Assembly (NCBI GenBank): GCA_019638845.1
Contig: JAHBSZ010000006.1
Coordinates: 62,001 to 126,000, forward strand
Length of the DNA stretch: 64,000 bases
DNA from: Salinibacterium sp.
Lineage (GTDB): Bacteria; Actinomycetota; Actinomycetes; Actinomycetales; Microbacteriaceae
Direction: 5' to 3'
Shown: one piece after another, positions 17,700-25,310 of the stretch
Layout: every line of letters begins with the position of its first letter
Numbering within the stretch: position 1 is the stretch's first letter
The notes under the pieces: model-generated
The model's input: the letters and a program-made list of their open reading frames with translations, nothing else
Database searches by the model: none
Told to the model about the DNA's origin: nothing
Program-made: the position numbers and the translations under genes

Positions 17700-18233
17700 A
17701 TGACCGACGCACCCGCCCGCCCATCCCACCGTCTCTACGTGGTGACCATCGGGCTCGCCCTGCTCGTCATCGCGGCCGATCAGGGCACCAAGTATTGGGC
17801 GGAGAACAACCTCACCGTCGGGCAGCCGGTGCCGGTGATCGGCGATCTGCTGCGGTTCCAGCTCATTTACAATCCTGGCGCGGCATTTTCGATCGGCACC
17901 GGGTTCACCTGGATCTTCACGATCGTTGCGGGCCTCGCGGTCATCGCCATCGCGATTTTCGCTTGGCGGGTGACCTCCCGCGCATGGGCAATTGTGCTTG
18001 GACTGCTCTTGGGCGGCGCCGCTACCCACTTTGGTGACCGGATGTTCCGCGCCCCGAGTCTGGGGCAGGGGCACGTCGTCGACTTCATCGGCTACGGCAA
18101 TCTCTTCATCGGTAATGTCGCAGACATCGTGATCGTCGGGTGCGGCGTCGCCGGTGTCATCCTCATGGCGCGCGGCGTGAGATTCCAGCGCGCAGCGGTG
18201 GAGCCGGTGGAGCCGGTGGCTCCGGAGGCCTAG
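17700..18233 (+). CDS. lspA: Lipoprotein signal peptidase (SPase II)
   Basis: Cleaves prolipoprotein signal peptides in the membrane after lipidation. It is 177 residues with four membrane segments. Conserved blocks are Asp27 in 'ADQGTKYW', Asn58 in 'YNPGAAFS', the first catalytic Asp113 in 'GGAATHFGDR', and the second catalytic Asp142 in 'FIGNVADI'. ATG 17700 is the natural family start. In many actinobacteria lspA sits beside rluD or ileS; here it stands alone. Its stop overlaps the LLM gene stop in CTAG (18230-18233). Confidence 0.94.
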   Translation: MTDAPARPSHRLYVVTIGLALLVIAADQGTKYWAENNLTVGQPVPVIGDLLRFQLIYNPGAAFSIGTGFTWIFTIVAGLAVIAIAIFAWRVTSRAWAIVLGLLLGGAATHFGDRMFRAPSLGQGHVVDFIGYGNLFIGNVADIVIVGCGVAGVILMARGVRFQRAAVEPVEPVAPEA

Positions 18234-19120
18234 CCGCGCTCCTTTACGTCGACCTGAGCCAAACGAGGAGCAACCGTCTCGGCGAACTTCTCCACATAGC
18301 CGACCGGGTCTGGGTGCGGAAGTCCGAACTGCATATGCTCGATGTCCTCGGCCGCAAAGCCCTCGGCGAGACGGAGGAATGCGTCGGGGTCGGCGACGGG
18401 ATTCATGCGGCTGCCCTGCACGGTCTTTTCGATCGAGTCGTAGTCGCGACCGAGCGCGTCGCAGTGATCGCGAAGGACAGCGAGCTTGTGCTGTGCTGTT
18501 TGCGGGTCAGGAACGATGAGGTTCGTCGCGTCGGCATATTGGGCGACCATGCGCAATGTCTTGCGCTCGCCGGAGCCACCGATGACGATCGGCGGGTGTG
18601 GGCGCTGGATTGAGCGGGGTTGGCTTATGGTCTCGGCGAGCTGGTAGTACTTGCCTTCGTAAGGACCTTCGTCGTCGCTCCACATCTGCAGCGCGATCTG
18701 GAGGGCCTCTTCGAGCCGTTCGAAGCGTTCCGAGATAGGTGGATAGGGAACACCGAGCGCGAGATGCTCGCGTTCGTACCATGCAGCGCCAAGTCCGAGA
18801 AACGCGCGGCCGCTCGAGAGAATGTCGAGCGTTGTGACGATCTTGGCGAGCAGTGCCGGATGCCGATAGGTGACTCCGGTCACGATCGTGCCGAGTTTCA
18901 TCCGCTCGGTGACTCCGGCAAGAAAGCCGAGAGTCGTGTAGCCCTCGAGCATCGGATCGTGGGCGGTCTGGAAGTGCTCCATCTGGAAGTAGTGATCCAT
19001 GACGGAGAACCAGCTCGCACCGGACTGCTCGGCGGCCTGTGCCGAACCGCGAATCAATCCCGAAAGGCTCTCGGGCTCGCCGGGCATCGTGAAGTCGAGA
19101 AAGTGGAAACCGAAGCGCAT
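18230..19120 (-). CDS. LLM-class (F420-dependent type) oxidoreductase
   Basis: A 296-residue luciferase-like monooxygenase-fold enzyme. 'MRFGFHFLDF' opens the barrel, and 'TGVTYRHPALLAKIVTTLD', 'SGRAFLGLGAAWYEREH' and 'PPIVIGGSGERKTLRMVAQY' are strongly typical of the TIGR03560-like F420-dependent group in Actinobacteria. The substrate is unknown. I start at ATG 19120; the frame extends 17 codons but overlaps crcB. It lies 10 bp downstream of crcB and is probably the last gene of the KimA-like/crcB/crcB transcript. Confidence 0.87.
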   Translation of the reverse strand: MRFGFHFLDFTMPGEPESLSGLIRGSAQAAEQSGASWFSVMDHYFQMEHFQTAHDPMLEGYTTLGFLAGVTERMKLGTIVTGVTYRHPALLAKIVTTLDILSSGRAFLGLGAAWYEREHLALGVPYPPISERFERLEEALQIALQMWSDDEGPYEGKYYQLAETISQPRSIQRPHPPIVIGGSGERKTLRMVAQYADATNLIVPDPQTAQHKLAVLRDHCDALGRDYDSIEKTVQGSRMNPVADPDAFLRLAEGFAAEDIEHMQFGLPHPDPVGYVEKFAETVAPRLAQVDVKERG

Positions 19121-19130
19121 GTTTCCGACG

Positions 19131-19475
19131 TTACCGCGCAACCACGGCCGCGTAGGCGAGGGCGGCGACACCGATGCCCAGTACGAGGTTGGCGAACACG
19201 CTCACAATAGCGATCCGCGACCTCCCGTTGAGGATGAGTTGGATGGTTTCGACGCCGAACGTGCTGAAGGTAGTAAGACCTCCGCAGAATCCGCTGAGAA
19301 CGATGAGACGGAGGTCGCCGGTCGCGACTCCCAGAAGCACGCCGCCCAACGCGGAGCCGACGATGTTGACGACAACAACGGCGACCACCGGCCGCGCGGC
19401 AAAGGCCTTGGTCACGAGGAATCGGATCGCGGCTCCAATAGCCCCCGCGATTACTGCGGCGATGACTGCGGTCAT
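19131..19475 (-). CDS. crcB: Fluoride channel Fluc subunit CrcB (short)
   Basis: A 114-residue four-helix channel protein that exports fluoride as a dual-topology dimer. It shows 'FLVTKAF', the Asn-containing 'VVVNIVGSALGGVLLG' and the signature 'GFCGGLTTFSTFGVE'. Its ATG overlaps the stop of the neighbouring longer crcB by 4 bp. The two paralogues in tandem imply a heterodimeric Fluc, as known for several Gram-positive bacteria. Confidence 0.93.
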   Translation of the reverse strand: MTAVIAAVIAGAIGAAIRFLVTKAFAARPVVAVVVVNIVGSALGGVLLGVATGDLRLIVLSGFCGGLTTFSTFGVETIQLILNGRSRIAIVSVFANLVLGIGVAALAYAAVVAR

Positions 19476-19870
19476 TCGTCGACATCCGGATTCACGGGCA
19501 CACGTCGACCCAGTGACAGCCCGAGCCACGCGGCCAGCAGCCCGAGTCCGACGGTGAGGACAAGATAGCCGACGGCCGCGCCCCACTCTCCCGCTTCGGA
19601 AAGCGAAACCAGCGATACCGCGAAGGCGGAGAACGTCGTGAAGGAGCCGAGCAGCCCGGCACCGAGTCCGGCTTTGAGCCACGACGGCGCGATCTCCCAG
19701 AGGCGGGCGACGAGGGCTCCCAGCAGGAACGCCCCGACGACATTCACCGCGAGAGTGGAGAACGGGAAATCCGTATTCCCGTGCGGGATGACCGCATCAA
19801 TGGTGAGACGCACACCCGTGCCGATGGCGCCGCCCACGAGGACGGCACCGAGTTCACGGCCGAAACTCAC
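19472..19870 (-). CDS. crcB: Fluoride channel Fluc subunit CrcB (long)
   Basis: A 132-residue partner of the adjacent crcB. Key stretches are 'GAIGTGVRLTIDAVIPH', 'TLAVNVVGAFLLGALVARLW' and 'GLLGSFTTFSAFAVSLVSL'. The four helices are longer and more acidic at the C-terminus than in its neighbour. GTG start at 19870 overlaps the stop of the permease gene (GTGA). I see no fluoride riboswitch upstream of this operon; the gap before the permease is only 63 bp. Confidence 0.92.
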   Translation of the reverse strand: MSFGRELGAVLVGGAIGTGVRLTIDAVIPHGNTDFPFSTLAVNVVGAFLLGALVARLWEIAPSWLKAGLGAGLLGSFTTFSAFAVSLVSLSEAGEWGAAVGYLVLTVGLGLLAAWLGLSLGRRVPVNPDVDE

Positions 19871-21987
19871 TCCGCTGACTTCTTACGAGCAGGGGGCTTC
19901 TTCGGCGAAGGAGGAGCCGACACGGTGGCAGTGGACGTTTTGGTGCTCGTCGGCTTGGCACGAACAAACGGGCTGGCGGGCGGCATCGGACGCCGCACAA
20001 TCGGGCGACGGGGTTCCCCGCGCCGATCTTGACCGGGAAGAGGGCGGGAGCGCCGTCCGTAGATGAGGGTGGATGAGTCGAGCAGCCACGGCACAAGGGC
20101 GATGACGACCCCGTGCACGAGAGCGAGCTTGTGACGGATGCGCCGTGCCGTGTGGTTGTGGAGCAGGTTCTCCCACCAGTGGCCGACGATGTAGTGCGGT
20201 GTGTACACGGTCACGACCTCGGAGCCGAACTCCTCGCGCCGGTGCTTGATGTATTTGGCGAGGGGAGCGCTGATGTCACGGTAGGGCGATTCCAGCACGT
20301 TGAGTGGCACCTGGATGTTCTGCTCCACCCAGTCGTGCTCGAGTTGGGCTGTGGCCTCGTCGTTGATCGAGACGTGCACCGCTTCGATCGAGTTGTGACG
20401 TGCGGCGATGGCGTAGTCGAGGGCTTTGAGTACGGGTTTCTGCATCCGGCCCACAAGCACGATTGCGTGGTCGCCCTTTGCGCCGAAGCGGGTGGTCGGG
20501 TCGGCCTCGATCTCCCGGTCGACATCCCGGTAGTAGCGATTCACGCCGAGCATGAGAAGGAACAAGATCGGCATCACGATGAACACGATCCAGGCACCGT
20601 GGACGAATTTCGTCACGGTGACGATGAGGAGCACGCTCATCGTCATCACTGCGCCGATGGAGTTGATCGTGAGGCTGCGCCAGACGGCACCACGGTCGTC
20701 GCACCCGTTGCGAAGCAGTCGAATCCAGTGCCGCACCATTCCGGTCTGGCCGAGAGTGAACGAGACGAAGACGCCGATGATGTAGAGCTGGATCAGCGAG
20801 GTGACATCGGCCTGGAATGCTACGAGCAGCACCACCGCTGCGACGGAGAGCGCGAGCACCCCGTTGCTGAAGATGAGCCGGTCGCCACGGGTGGCGAGGG
20901 ACTTCGGCGCGTAGTGGTCGGATGCGAGCACCGACCCGAGCAAGGGGAATCCATTGAATGCGGTGTTGGCGGCGAGTAGGAGGACCGCCGCCGTCACCAC
21001 CTGGATGAGGAAGAACGGAATCGTGTTGTTGCCAAAGGTTGCCGATGCCATCTGCGCGATGAGGCTGCGCTGGGGGGTGTCGCCGTCTCCGCAACCCAGC
21101 AGGTTCTGGAGATTCGGATCCGTGCAGTCGAGGTAGTGGACTTGGGCGATCAGCGCGACTGCTACAAGGCCCGAAAACAAGACGATGGCTGTCGCACCCA
21201 TCGCCATCAGGGTCTTCTGGGCATTCTGGATCTTGGGGCGCCGGAAGGCTGGAACACCGTTCGAGATGGCCTCGACACCGGTGAGTGCTGCACAGCCGCT
21301 GGCGAAGGCGCGGAGCAGCAGCAAAATGAATGCGGCCTTGGAGATGTCTTCAGACTGCACGATGATCGTCGAGCTCTCGGCCACCGGGGCGTCACCCGAG
21401 AAGGTGCGGATGAGGGCAACAGCCACCATCACGGCGATGGAGGCGATGAACAGGTAGGTCGGCAAGGCAAAGGCCTTGCTCGACTCGCGAACCCCGCGGA
21501 GGTTGACGGCGGCGAGGAGCACGACGAAAGCGACCGCGATCTCCACGCGGTAGGGGTTGAGGTCAGGAATCGCCGAGATGATGTTGTCGACACCGGATGC
21601 GACGGAAACAGCAACCGTCAGGACGTAGTCGACGAGCAGCGCAGATGCGACGACGAGGCCGGCCTTTTCGCCCAGGTTCTTGGAGGCGACCTCGTAGTCT
21701 CCGCCTCCGCTCGGGTACGCCTTGATGAGCTGGCGGTACGAGAGCACGACGACTAGCAGGAGCACGACGACAGCAGCGGCGACCCACGGTGCGAAGGAGA
21801 GGAATGCCAGACCACCCAGGAGCAGGATCATCAGGAGTTCCTGCGGGGCGTACGCGACGGAGGAGAGCGGATCGCTCGCAAAAATGGGGAGGGCGAGATG
21901 CTTGGGCAGCAACTGCCCTTCAAGTTTTTCAGACGGCAGTGGTTCGCCGATCAGCCAGCGCTTAGGCGACCGAGCTTCGTTAGTCAC
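19867..21987 (-). CDS. KimA-like APC-superfamily permease (probable K+ importer)
   Basis: A 706-residue protein. Residues ~1-500 hold about 12 membrane helices; the start 'RWLIGEPLPSEKLEGQLLPK' and 'PIFASDPLSSVAYAPQELL' closely resemble the opening of B. subtilis KimA (YdaO), a high-affinity potassium importer. A cytosolic C-terminal domain follows ('GDHAIVLVGRMQKPVLKAL', 'IVGHWWENLLHNHTA'), then a ~45-residue basic Pro/Lys/Arg tail. I use GTG 21987, preceded by GAGGAG; upstream codons lie in the divergent promoter region. It leads the operon permease/crcB/crcB/LLM. In B. subtilis kimA is under a c-di-AMP riboswitch; there is no space for one here. Confidence 0.82.
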   Translation of the reverse strand: MTNEARSPKRWLIGEPLPSEKLEGQLLPKHLALPIFASDPLSSVAYAPQELLMILLLGGLAFLSFAPWVAAAVVVLLLVVVLSYRQLIKAYPSGGGDYEVASKNLGEKAGLVVASALLVDYVLTVAVSVASGVDNIISAIPDLNPYRVEIAVAFVVLLAAVNLRGVRESSKAFALPTYLFIASIAVMVAVALIRTFSGDAPVAESSTIIVQSEDISKAAFILLLLRAFASGCAALTGVEAISNGVPAFRRPKIQNAQKTLMAMGATAIVLFSGLVAVALIAQVHYLDCTDPNLQNLLGCGDGDTPQRSLIAQMASATFGNNTIPFFLIQVVTAAVLLLAANTAFNGFPLLGSVLASDHYAPKSLATRGDRLIFSNGVLALSVAAVVLLVAFQADVTSLIQLYIIGVFVSFTLGQTGMVRHWIRLLRNGCDDRGAVWRSLTINSIGAVMTMSVLLIVTVTKFVHGAWIVFIVMPILFLLMLGVNRYYRDVDREIEADPTTRFGAKGDHAIVLVGRMQKPVLKALDYAIAARHNSIEAVHVSINDEATAQLEHDWVEQNIQVPLNVLESPYRDISAPLAKYIKHRREEFGSEVVTVYTPHYIVGHWWENLLHNHTARRIRHKLALVHGVVIALVPWLLDSSTLIYGRRSRPLPGQDRRGEPRRPIVRRPMPPASPFVRAKPTSTKTSTATVSAPPSPKKPPARKKSAE

Positions 21988-22050
21988 GAGGGGCGAGCCT
22001 ACTCCTCGCCCGGAACCTGTCAACTCAGCCCCGCCACCTAGAATTCCCCC

Positions 22051-22689
22051 ATGTCTGAAACCCGTCGCCGCCGCCGCTGGCCCTGGATCGTCGGCGGGAT
22101 TCTCGCGGTCATCCTCGTGCCGGTCGGGATTCTCGTTTTCCCGATTCTCACGCACCAAAATCAGGGCGTCTCACACCAGAGCAACACTGGCGTCGAATGG
22201 CCGACGTCCGTGACCGCCAAAGGCGACGACGGCCGTACGCGAGTGCTCTCCGTCGCCTCATCCGAGCCCGGCGGCACCGTAGATACGTCGGCGCTGATGC
22301 CAGGGGAACGGCTCGTGGTGACTGGGAGCGGCTACGACGGGTCGCGCGGTATTTACGTCGCAATCTGCGTCATTCCGGATGACCCGGCCACGAAGCCCGG
22401 ACCGTGCATCGGGGGCGTACCCGACCAAGTTCAAGAGACTGTTGAGGCTGGCGCCGTGCAGTACGCCCCCAGCAACTGGATCAACGACGACTGGGCGTGG
22501 AGGTTGTTCGGTGCACGCAGCTACGACAACGTCGCCGAAGGAACCTTTACCGCCTACATCGAGGTCGGAGATCCCCACGACGCCAAGATCGATTGCACGG
22601 TTCAGGCGTGCGGGCTTTTCACCCGCAACGACCACACCGCGCTGAGCGACCGGGTTCAGGACTTGTACATTCCGGTCGCCTTCGGTTGA
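22051..22689 (+). CDS. Membrane-anchored extracytoplasmic protein of unknown function
   Basis: A 212-residue protein with a basic N-terminus (MSETRRRRR) and one signal-anchor helix at about 11-32, so the remaining ~180 residues lie outside the membrane. A beta-rich region includes 'LVVTGSGYDGSRGIYVAICV' near 90, a pattern I associate with the neocarzinostatin/HtaA-associated Ig-like domains of actinobacterial surface proteins. Four Cys residues could form disulphides. No catalytic motif. Divergent from the KimA-like gene. Confidence 0.72.
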   Translation: MSETRRRRRWPWIVGGILAVILVPVGILVFPILTHQNQGVSHQSNTGVEWPTSVTAKGDDGRTRVLSVASSEPGGTVDTSALMPGERLVVTGSGYDGSRGIYVAICVIPDDPATKPGPCIGGVPDQVQETVEAGAVQYAPSNWINDDWAWRLFGARSYDNVAEGTFTAYIEVGDPHDAKIDCTVQACGLFTRNDHTALSDRVQDLYIPVAFG

Positions 22690-22717
22690 TCACGCCTGTC
22701 GTTGATCGAGCCGCGGC

Positions 22718-23350
22718 TCACTTGAGAGCGGCCAACACCGTCGTGCGGAGCTCTTCGAGGCCTGACCGCAGAGCGTCGACCGTCTCTGGGGTGAGCTCGT
22801 TTCCCCGTGCGACCGACATGCGCAGCTCTGACCGCAGTTCCGCGCGGAATTCGTTGATGGCGAGTTCCGCTTGGGTGAGCTGACCCCTGCTCTTGAGGTT
22901 GTCATCATGAGCGACGTCGAACTTGACCGAGCGTCCCGCTCCGCGGGCATCGGTCCGTGCATCCTGTGCGGCAGAGGCGAGGTCCGCGCGCAAGGTGCGC
23001 ATGGCATCCGTCACGCTCGAACGCACTTCGTCGGCGAGGCGACGAACCGAATCGGTCACATCGTTCTCGATGTTGTTGAGTTCGGACTCGCGCGCTGCGA
23101 GCTCTGAACGCCCGGCGTCCGTGATCATGTACACGGTCTTGCGGCCGTCGTTGACCTTGCTGACCAGCGATTCCTCTTCGAGCTTGGCGAGGCGTGGATA
23201 AATCGTCCCGGCGCTCGGCAAGTAGGTACCCCCGAACCTGTCGCTGAGCGCCTGCATGAGCTCGTAGCCGTGCATCCCGCGCTCCGAATCCGCGAGCAAG
23301 CTCAGTAGGTAGAGCCTCAGGTGCCCGTGAGCGAAAACCGGCGGGGTCAT
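22718..23350 (-). CDS. PadR family transcriptional regulator
   Basis: A 210-residue regulator. The PadR winged helix is at about 8-85: 'HLRLYLLSLLADSERGMHGY', 'GTYLPSAGTIYPRLAKLEEE', 'VNDGRKTVYMITDAGR'. The remaining ~120 residues are a long charged helical region, longer than in small PadR proteins, likely for dimerisation. Its ATG overlaps the stop of the DUF4097 gene by 4 bp. Three TATATCGCG repeats upstream of the operon are the likely binding sites, giving autoregulation. Confidence 0.9.
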   Translation of the reverse strand: MTPPVFAHGHLRLYLLSLLADSERGMHGYELMQALSDRFGGTYLPSAGTIYPRLAKLEEESLVSKVNDGRKTVYMITDAGRSELAARESELNNIENDVTDSVRRLADEVRSSVTDAMRTLRADLASAAQDARTDARGAGRSVKFDVAHDDNLKSRGQLTQAELAINEFRAELRSELRMSVARGNELTPETVDALRSGLEELRTTVLAALK

Positions 23351-24147
23351 ACCGCGACCTTGTGCAGGACGGAGATATTGCCGGACACCGTGTTCGCGCC
23401 GAACTCGAGCCAGACCTGATCGAGCGATCCGTACTTGCCGGTGTAGCCACCACGCACCCCCGTGATTTCGGAGTCGTCGAGCTGGAGTCGCCCCGATACC
23501 GTGTTGATCTTGTACTGGGCCGGCACGCCGTTCTCGAGCCGAACCGTCACGTTGCCGGACACGGTGTTCACGCGCACCTGATCCGGCACACCGGTGATGT
23601 CGAGGAAGACGTCACCTGTCACAGTGTCGCCCGAGAACTTCATGATCTCGCCACTCGCGGTGATGTCTCCGCTGATCGTGTGGGCGCCGATCTTTCCGTA
23701 GTGGTTGCGTACCGATAGTTCGCCGCTCACGCCGTTGAGTTGCAGGTCGCCGTATAGGCCGTCGATCACGACGTCGCCGCTGACTGTCGAGATGGAGGCA
23801 TCTTCGCTCAGACCGCTGATGAGCGCGCTGGCCGAGACCACACCGAATTTGAGGGCGACTGAGCGCGGGACCGTGATGCTGATGTCGGCACGGGCGCTGC
23901 CGCGGAATGACTTGAAGACGTCGACGAAGTTGTCCCAACGCAGTTGGGCGTGGTCGATCTCGAGGGTGTCCCCGTCGAGGCTCACCAAGAGTTCCTTGCC
24001 CGTGACCGAGTGCACCTCGACCCGAGCGTCAGGCTCGTCGTGGCCAATCACGTTGACCTGACCGGCGATGAGACCGATCTTGAGTTTGCGAATTTGGTCG
24101 ATATCGATCGTCTTGGGGCCATCGATAAGCCACTTCTCCTGGGCCAC
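23347..24147 (-). CDS. DUF4097 beta-helix repeat protein
   Basis: A 266-residue protein of the DUF4097 (DUF4098) family. From about residue 105 it consists of seven ~20-residue rungs, each with a 'T-[VI]-S/T-G-x-[VIL]' turn: 'STVSGDVVIDG', 'NGVSGELSVRN', 'HTISGDITASG', 'DTVTGDVFLDI', 'NTVSGNVTVRL', 'NTVSGRLQLDD', 'NTVSGNISVLH'. That pattern predicts a right-handed beta-helix. No signal peptide, so it is cytoplasmic. PadR-DUF4097 pairs are common and often linked to envelope-stress modules; the job of the DUF4097 partner is unknown. GTG start with GGGAGG upstream. Confidence 0.9.
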   Translation of the reverse strand: MAQEKWLIDGPKTIDIDQIRKLKIGLIAGQVNVIGHDEPDARVEVHSVTGKELLVSLDGDTLEIDHAQLRWDNFVDVFKSFRGSARADISITVPRSVALKFGVVSASALISGLSEDASISTVSGDVVIDGLYGDLQLNGVSGELSVRNHYGKIGAHTISGDITASGEIMKFSGDTVTGDVFLDITGVPDQVRVNTVSGNVTVRLENGVPAQYKINTVSGRLQLDDSEITGVRGGYTGKYGSLDQVWLEFGANTVSGNISVLHKVAV

Positions 24148-24167
24148 GGTGGCCTCCCTTCTCGCGC

Positions 24168-24229
24168 TATATCGCGTCTATGGGGAGACACGTTATATCG
24201 CGTGTGCGGCGAAGTCAAGCTATATCGCG
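24168..24229 (-). promoter_or_regulatory. Triple TATATCGCG operator of the DUF4097-PadR operon
   Basis: The nonamer TATATCGCG (CGCGATATA on the transcribed side) occurs at 24168-24176, 24194-24202 and 24221-24229, i.e. spaced 26 and 27 bp, all on one helix face within error. Flanks add partial dyads, e.g. ACACG-N8-CGTGT around the middle copy. TTGACT (24213-24218) and TATAAC (24192-24197) on the minus strand could be the -35 and -10, with the repeats overlapping both. Confidence 0.65.
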
Positions 24230-24251
24230 AGTTGCCAAGGAAGTCCCGTTC

Positions 24252-24352
24252 ATAACTCCGGCAGATCGGTCGGAAGTCGCTCGAATGACTGGGGTGTTCC
24301 GGGGTGTTGGGGCGGGAAGGGGAAACCGCCCGGGGCAGATTGCCGGAGTTGT
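24252..24352. repeat. 101-nt inverted-repeat element with G-rich interior
   Basis: Terminal arms ATAACTCCGGCA (24252-24263) and TGCCGGAGTTGT (24341-24352) pair at 11 of 12 positions. Inside are GGGGTGTT at 24291 and 24301 and a short GGCGG/CCGCC stem. The 16-mer starting GGGGTGTTGGGG at 24301 recurs at 24367-24382, just outside the arm. It sits between the divergent DUF4097 and MerR promoters in the only intergenic region here longer than 300 bp that lacks a gene. Confidence 0.5.
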
Positions 24353-24399
24353 GCACCCGGCCGGCGGGGGTGTTGGGGCGGGGCCCGACCCGCGCGGGC

Positions 24400-24430
24400 T
24401 TGACATTGACGTGACGTCAACGTTTAGCGT
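24400..24430 (+). promoter_or_regulatory. MerR-type promoter with palindrome in a 19-bp spacer
   Basis: -35 TTGACA (24400-24405), 19-bp spacer, -10 TAGCGT (24425-24430). The spacer contains the perfect palindrome TTGACGT-G-ACGTCAA (24406-24420). Over-long 19-bp spacers with an internal dyad are the hallmark of MerR-activated promoters, so the downstream MerR-TipAS gene is probably self-controlled. Confidence 0.7.
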
Positions 24431-24453
24431 GTGAGATCAGGAAGGGAGGCGAC

Positions 24454-25212
24454 ATGGACTGGTCTATCCAGGACATCGCGCGGCTCGCGGGTACCACGTC
24501 GCGCACACTGCGCCACTACGGAGAGGTCGGACTGCTCGTGCCGAGCAGGATCGGCAGCAACGGCTACCGCTACTACGACGAGCAGGCGCTCGTGCGGTTG
24601 CAGCGGGTACTCATGCTGCGCGACCTCGGGCTCGGCATTCCAACGATCGCAGAGGTGCTCGCCGGCCACCGCGACAACGCGGAGGCACTCCTGGCCCACC
24701 TTCACTGGCTGCAGCAAGAGAAGGAGAGACTCGACCGGCAGATTGCTTCGGTCGAGACGACGATTCAGAAAATGGAGGGAGGTGAACAACTCATGGCAGA
24801 AGAGATGTTGAACGGGTTCGACCACACCGAGTACAAGGCCGAGGTCGAGCAGCGGTGGGGCACGAAGGCCTACGCCGACAGCAACAGCTGGTGGAGCTCG
24901 ATGTCGAAAGCCGATCAGGTGACGTGGATGCACCGGCAGAAGCAACTCGCGGCCGACTGGCAGGCGGCCGCCGCCGCGGGGGAAGACCCTCGTGGCACGG
25001 CGGCCCTGGCGCTTGCGCAGCGCCAAGCGGACTGGCTTGGCAGCATCCCCGGCACCCCGGGGGCCACCGCGGGCAGACCGACGAAGGAGTACTTTGTCGG
25101 GCTCGGCGACATGTACGTCGCCGACGAGCGCTTCGCGGCGAACTACGGCGGAGTGAAGGGCGCGACTTTCGTGCGAGATGCGATGCGTGCCTACGCCGAG
25201 TCTCACCTGTAG
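24454..25212 (+). CDS. MerR family regulator with TipAS drug-binding domain
   Basis: A 252-residue TipA-like regulator. The MerR winged helix is at 1-70 ('IQDIARLAGTTSRTLRHY', 'GYRYYDEQALVRLQRV'), a coiled coil spans about 75-115 ('LHWLQQEKERLDRQI'), and a TipAS globin-like domain fills about 115-250 ('EMLNGFDHTEYKAEVEQRWG', 'YFVGLGDMYVADERFAANYG'). TipAS domains bind thiopeptide or other bulky antibiotics and activate the promoter. The internal Met in 'GGEQLMAEEML' could yield a free TipAS form, as in Streptomyces TipAS; here that start has a GGAGGTG upstream (24777-24783). No resistance gene is adjacent. Confidence 0.92.
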   Translation: MDWSIQDIARLAGTTSRTLRHYGEVGLLVPSRIGSNGYRYYDEQALVRLQRVLMLRDLGLGIPTIAEVLAGHRDNAEALLAHLHWLQQEKERLDRQIASVETTIQKMEGGEQLMAEEMLNGFDHTEYKAEVEQRWGTKAYADSNSWWSSMSKADQVTWMHRQKQLAADWQAAAAAGEDPRGTAALALAQRQADWLGSIPGTPGATAGRPTKEYFVGLGDMYVADERFAANYGGVKGATFVRDAMRAYAESHL

Positions 25213-25310
25213 CGGGTGGGAACCCTTCGGTAGCCGTCCAGCCGGACGAGCCGGAGGGTTCCCACAATCGCTGCGCCGGCGACCACAGCGACCAGAAGCG
25301 CGAGAATCAT
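25203..25310 (-). CDS. Small 35-residue membrane protein
   Basis: A one-helix protein: a hydrophobic segment from 'MILALLVAVVAGAAIVGTL' then 'RLVRLDGYRRVPTRYR'. The ATG overlaps the stop of the YczE-like gene by 4 bp (ATGA), the common coupling signal in this window. 'DGYRRVPTR'-like tails are, from memory, frequent in tiny actinobacterial membrane proteins. Caution: its coding region also contains the strong hairpin at 25216-25265. Function unknown. Confidence 0.55.
   Translation of the reverse strand: MILALLVAVVAGAAIVGTLRLVRLDGYRRVPTRYR
25216..25265. terminator. Strong hairpin after the MerR-TipAS gene
   Basis: Arms 25216-25230 and 25251-25265 pair at 14 of 15 positions (GTGGGAACCC...GGGTTCCCAC), with an inner GTCC/GGAC stem at 25236-25247. 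It lies 3 bp past the MerR stop. No U-tract follows, as is usual in high-G+C actinobacteria. It lies wholly inside the small antisense-strand gene at 25203-25310. Confidence 0.6.

Noticed and set aside
21988-22050. c-di-AMP (ydaO) riboswitch or fluoride riboswitch before the KimA-like/crcB operon
   Set aside because: Only 63 bp separate the divergent starts, too short for either aptamer plus a promoter, and no matching motif is seen.
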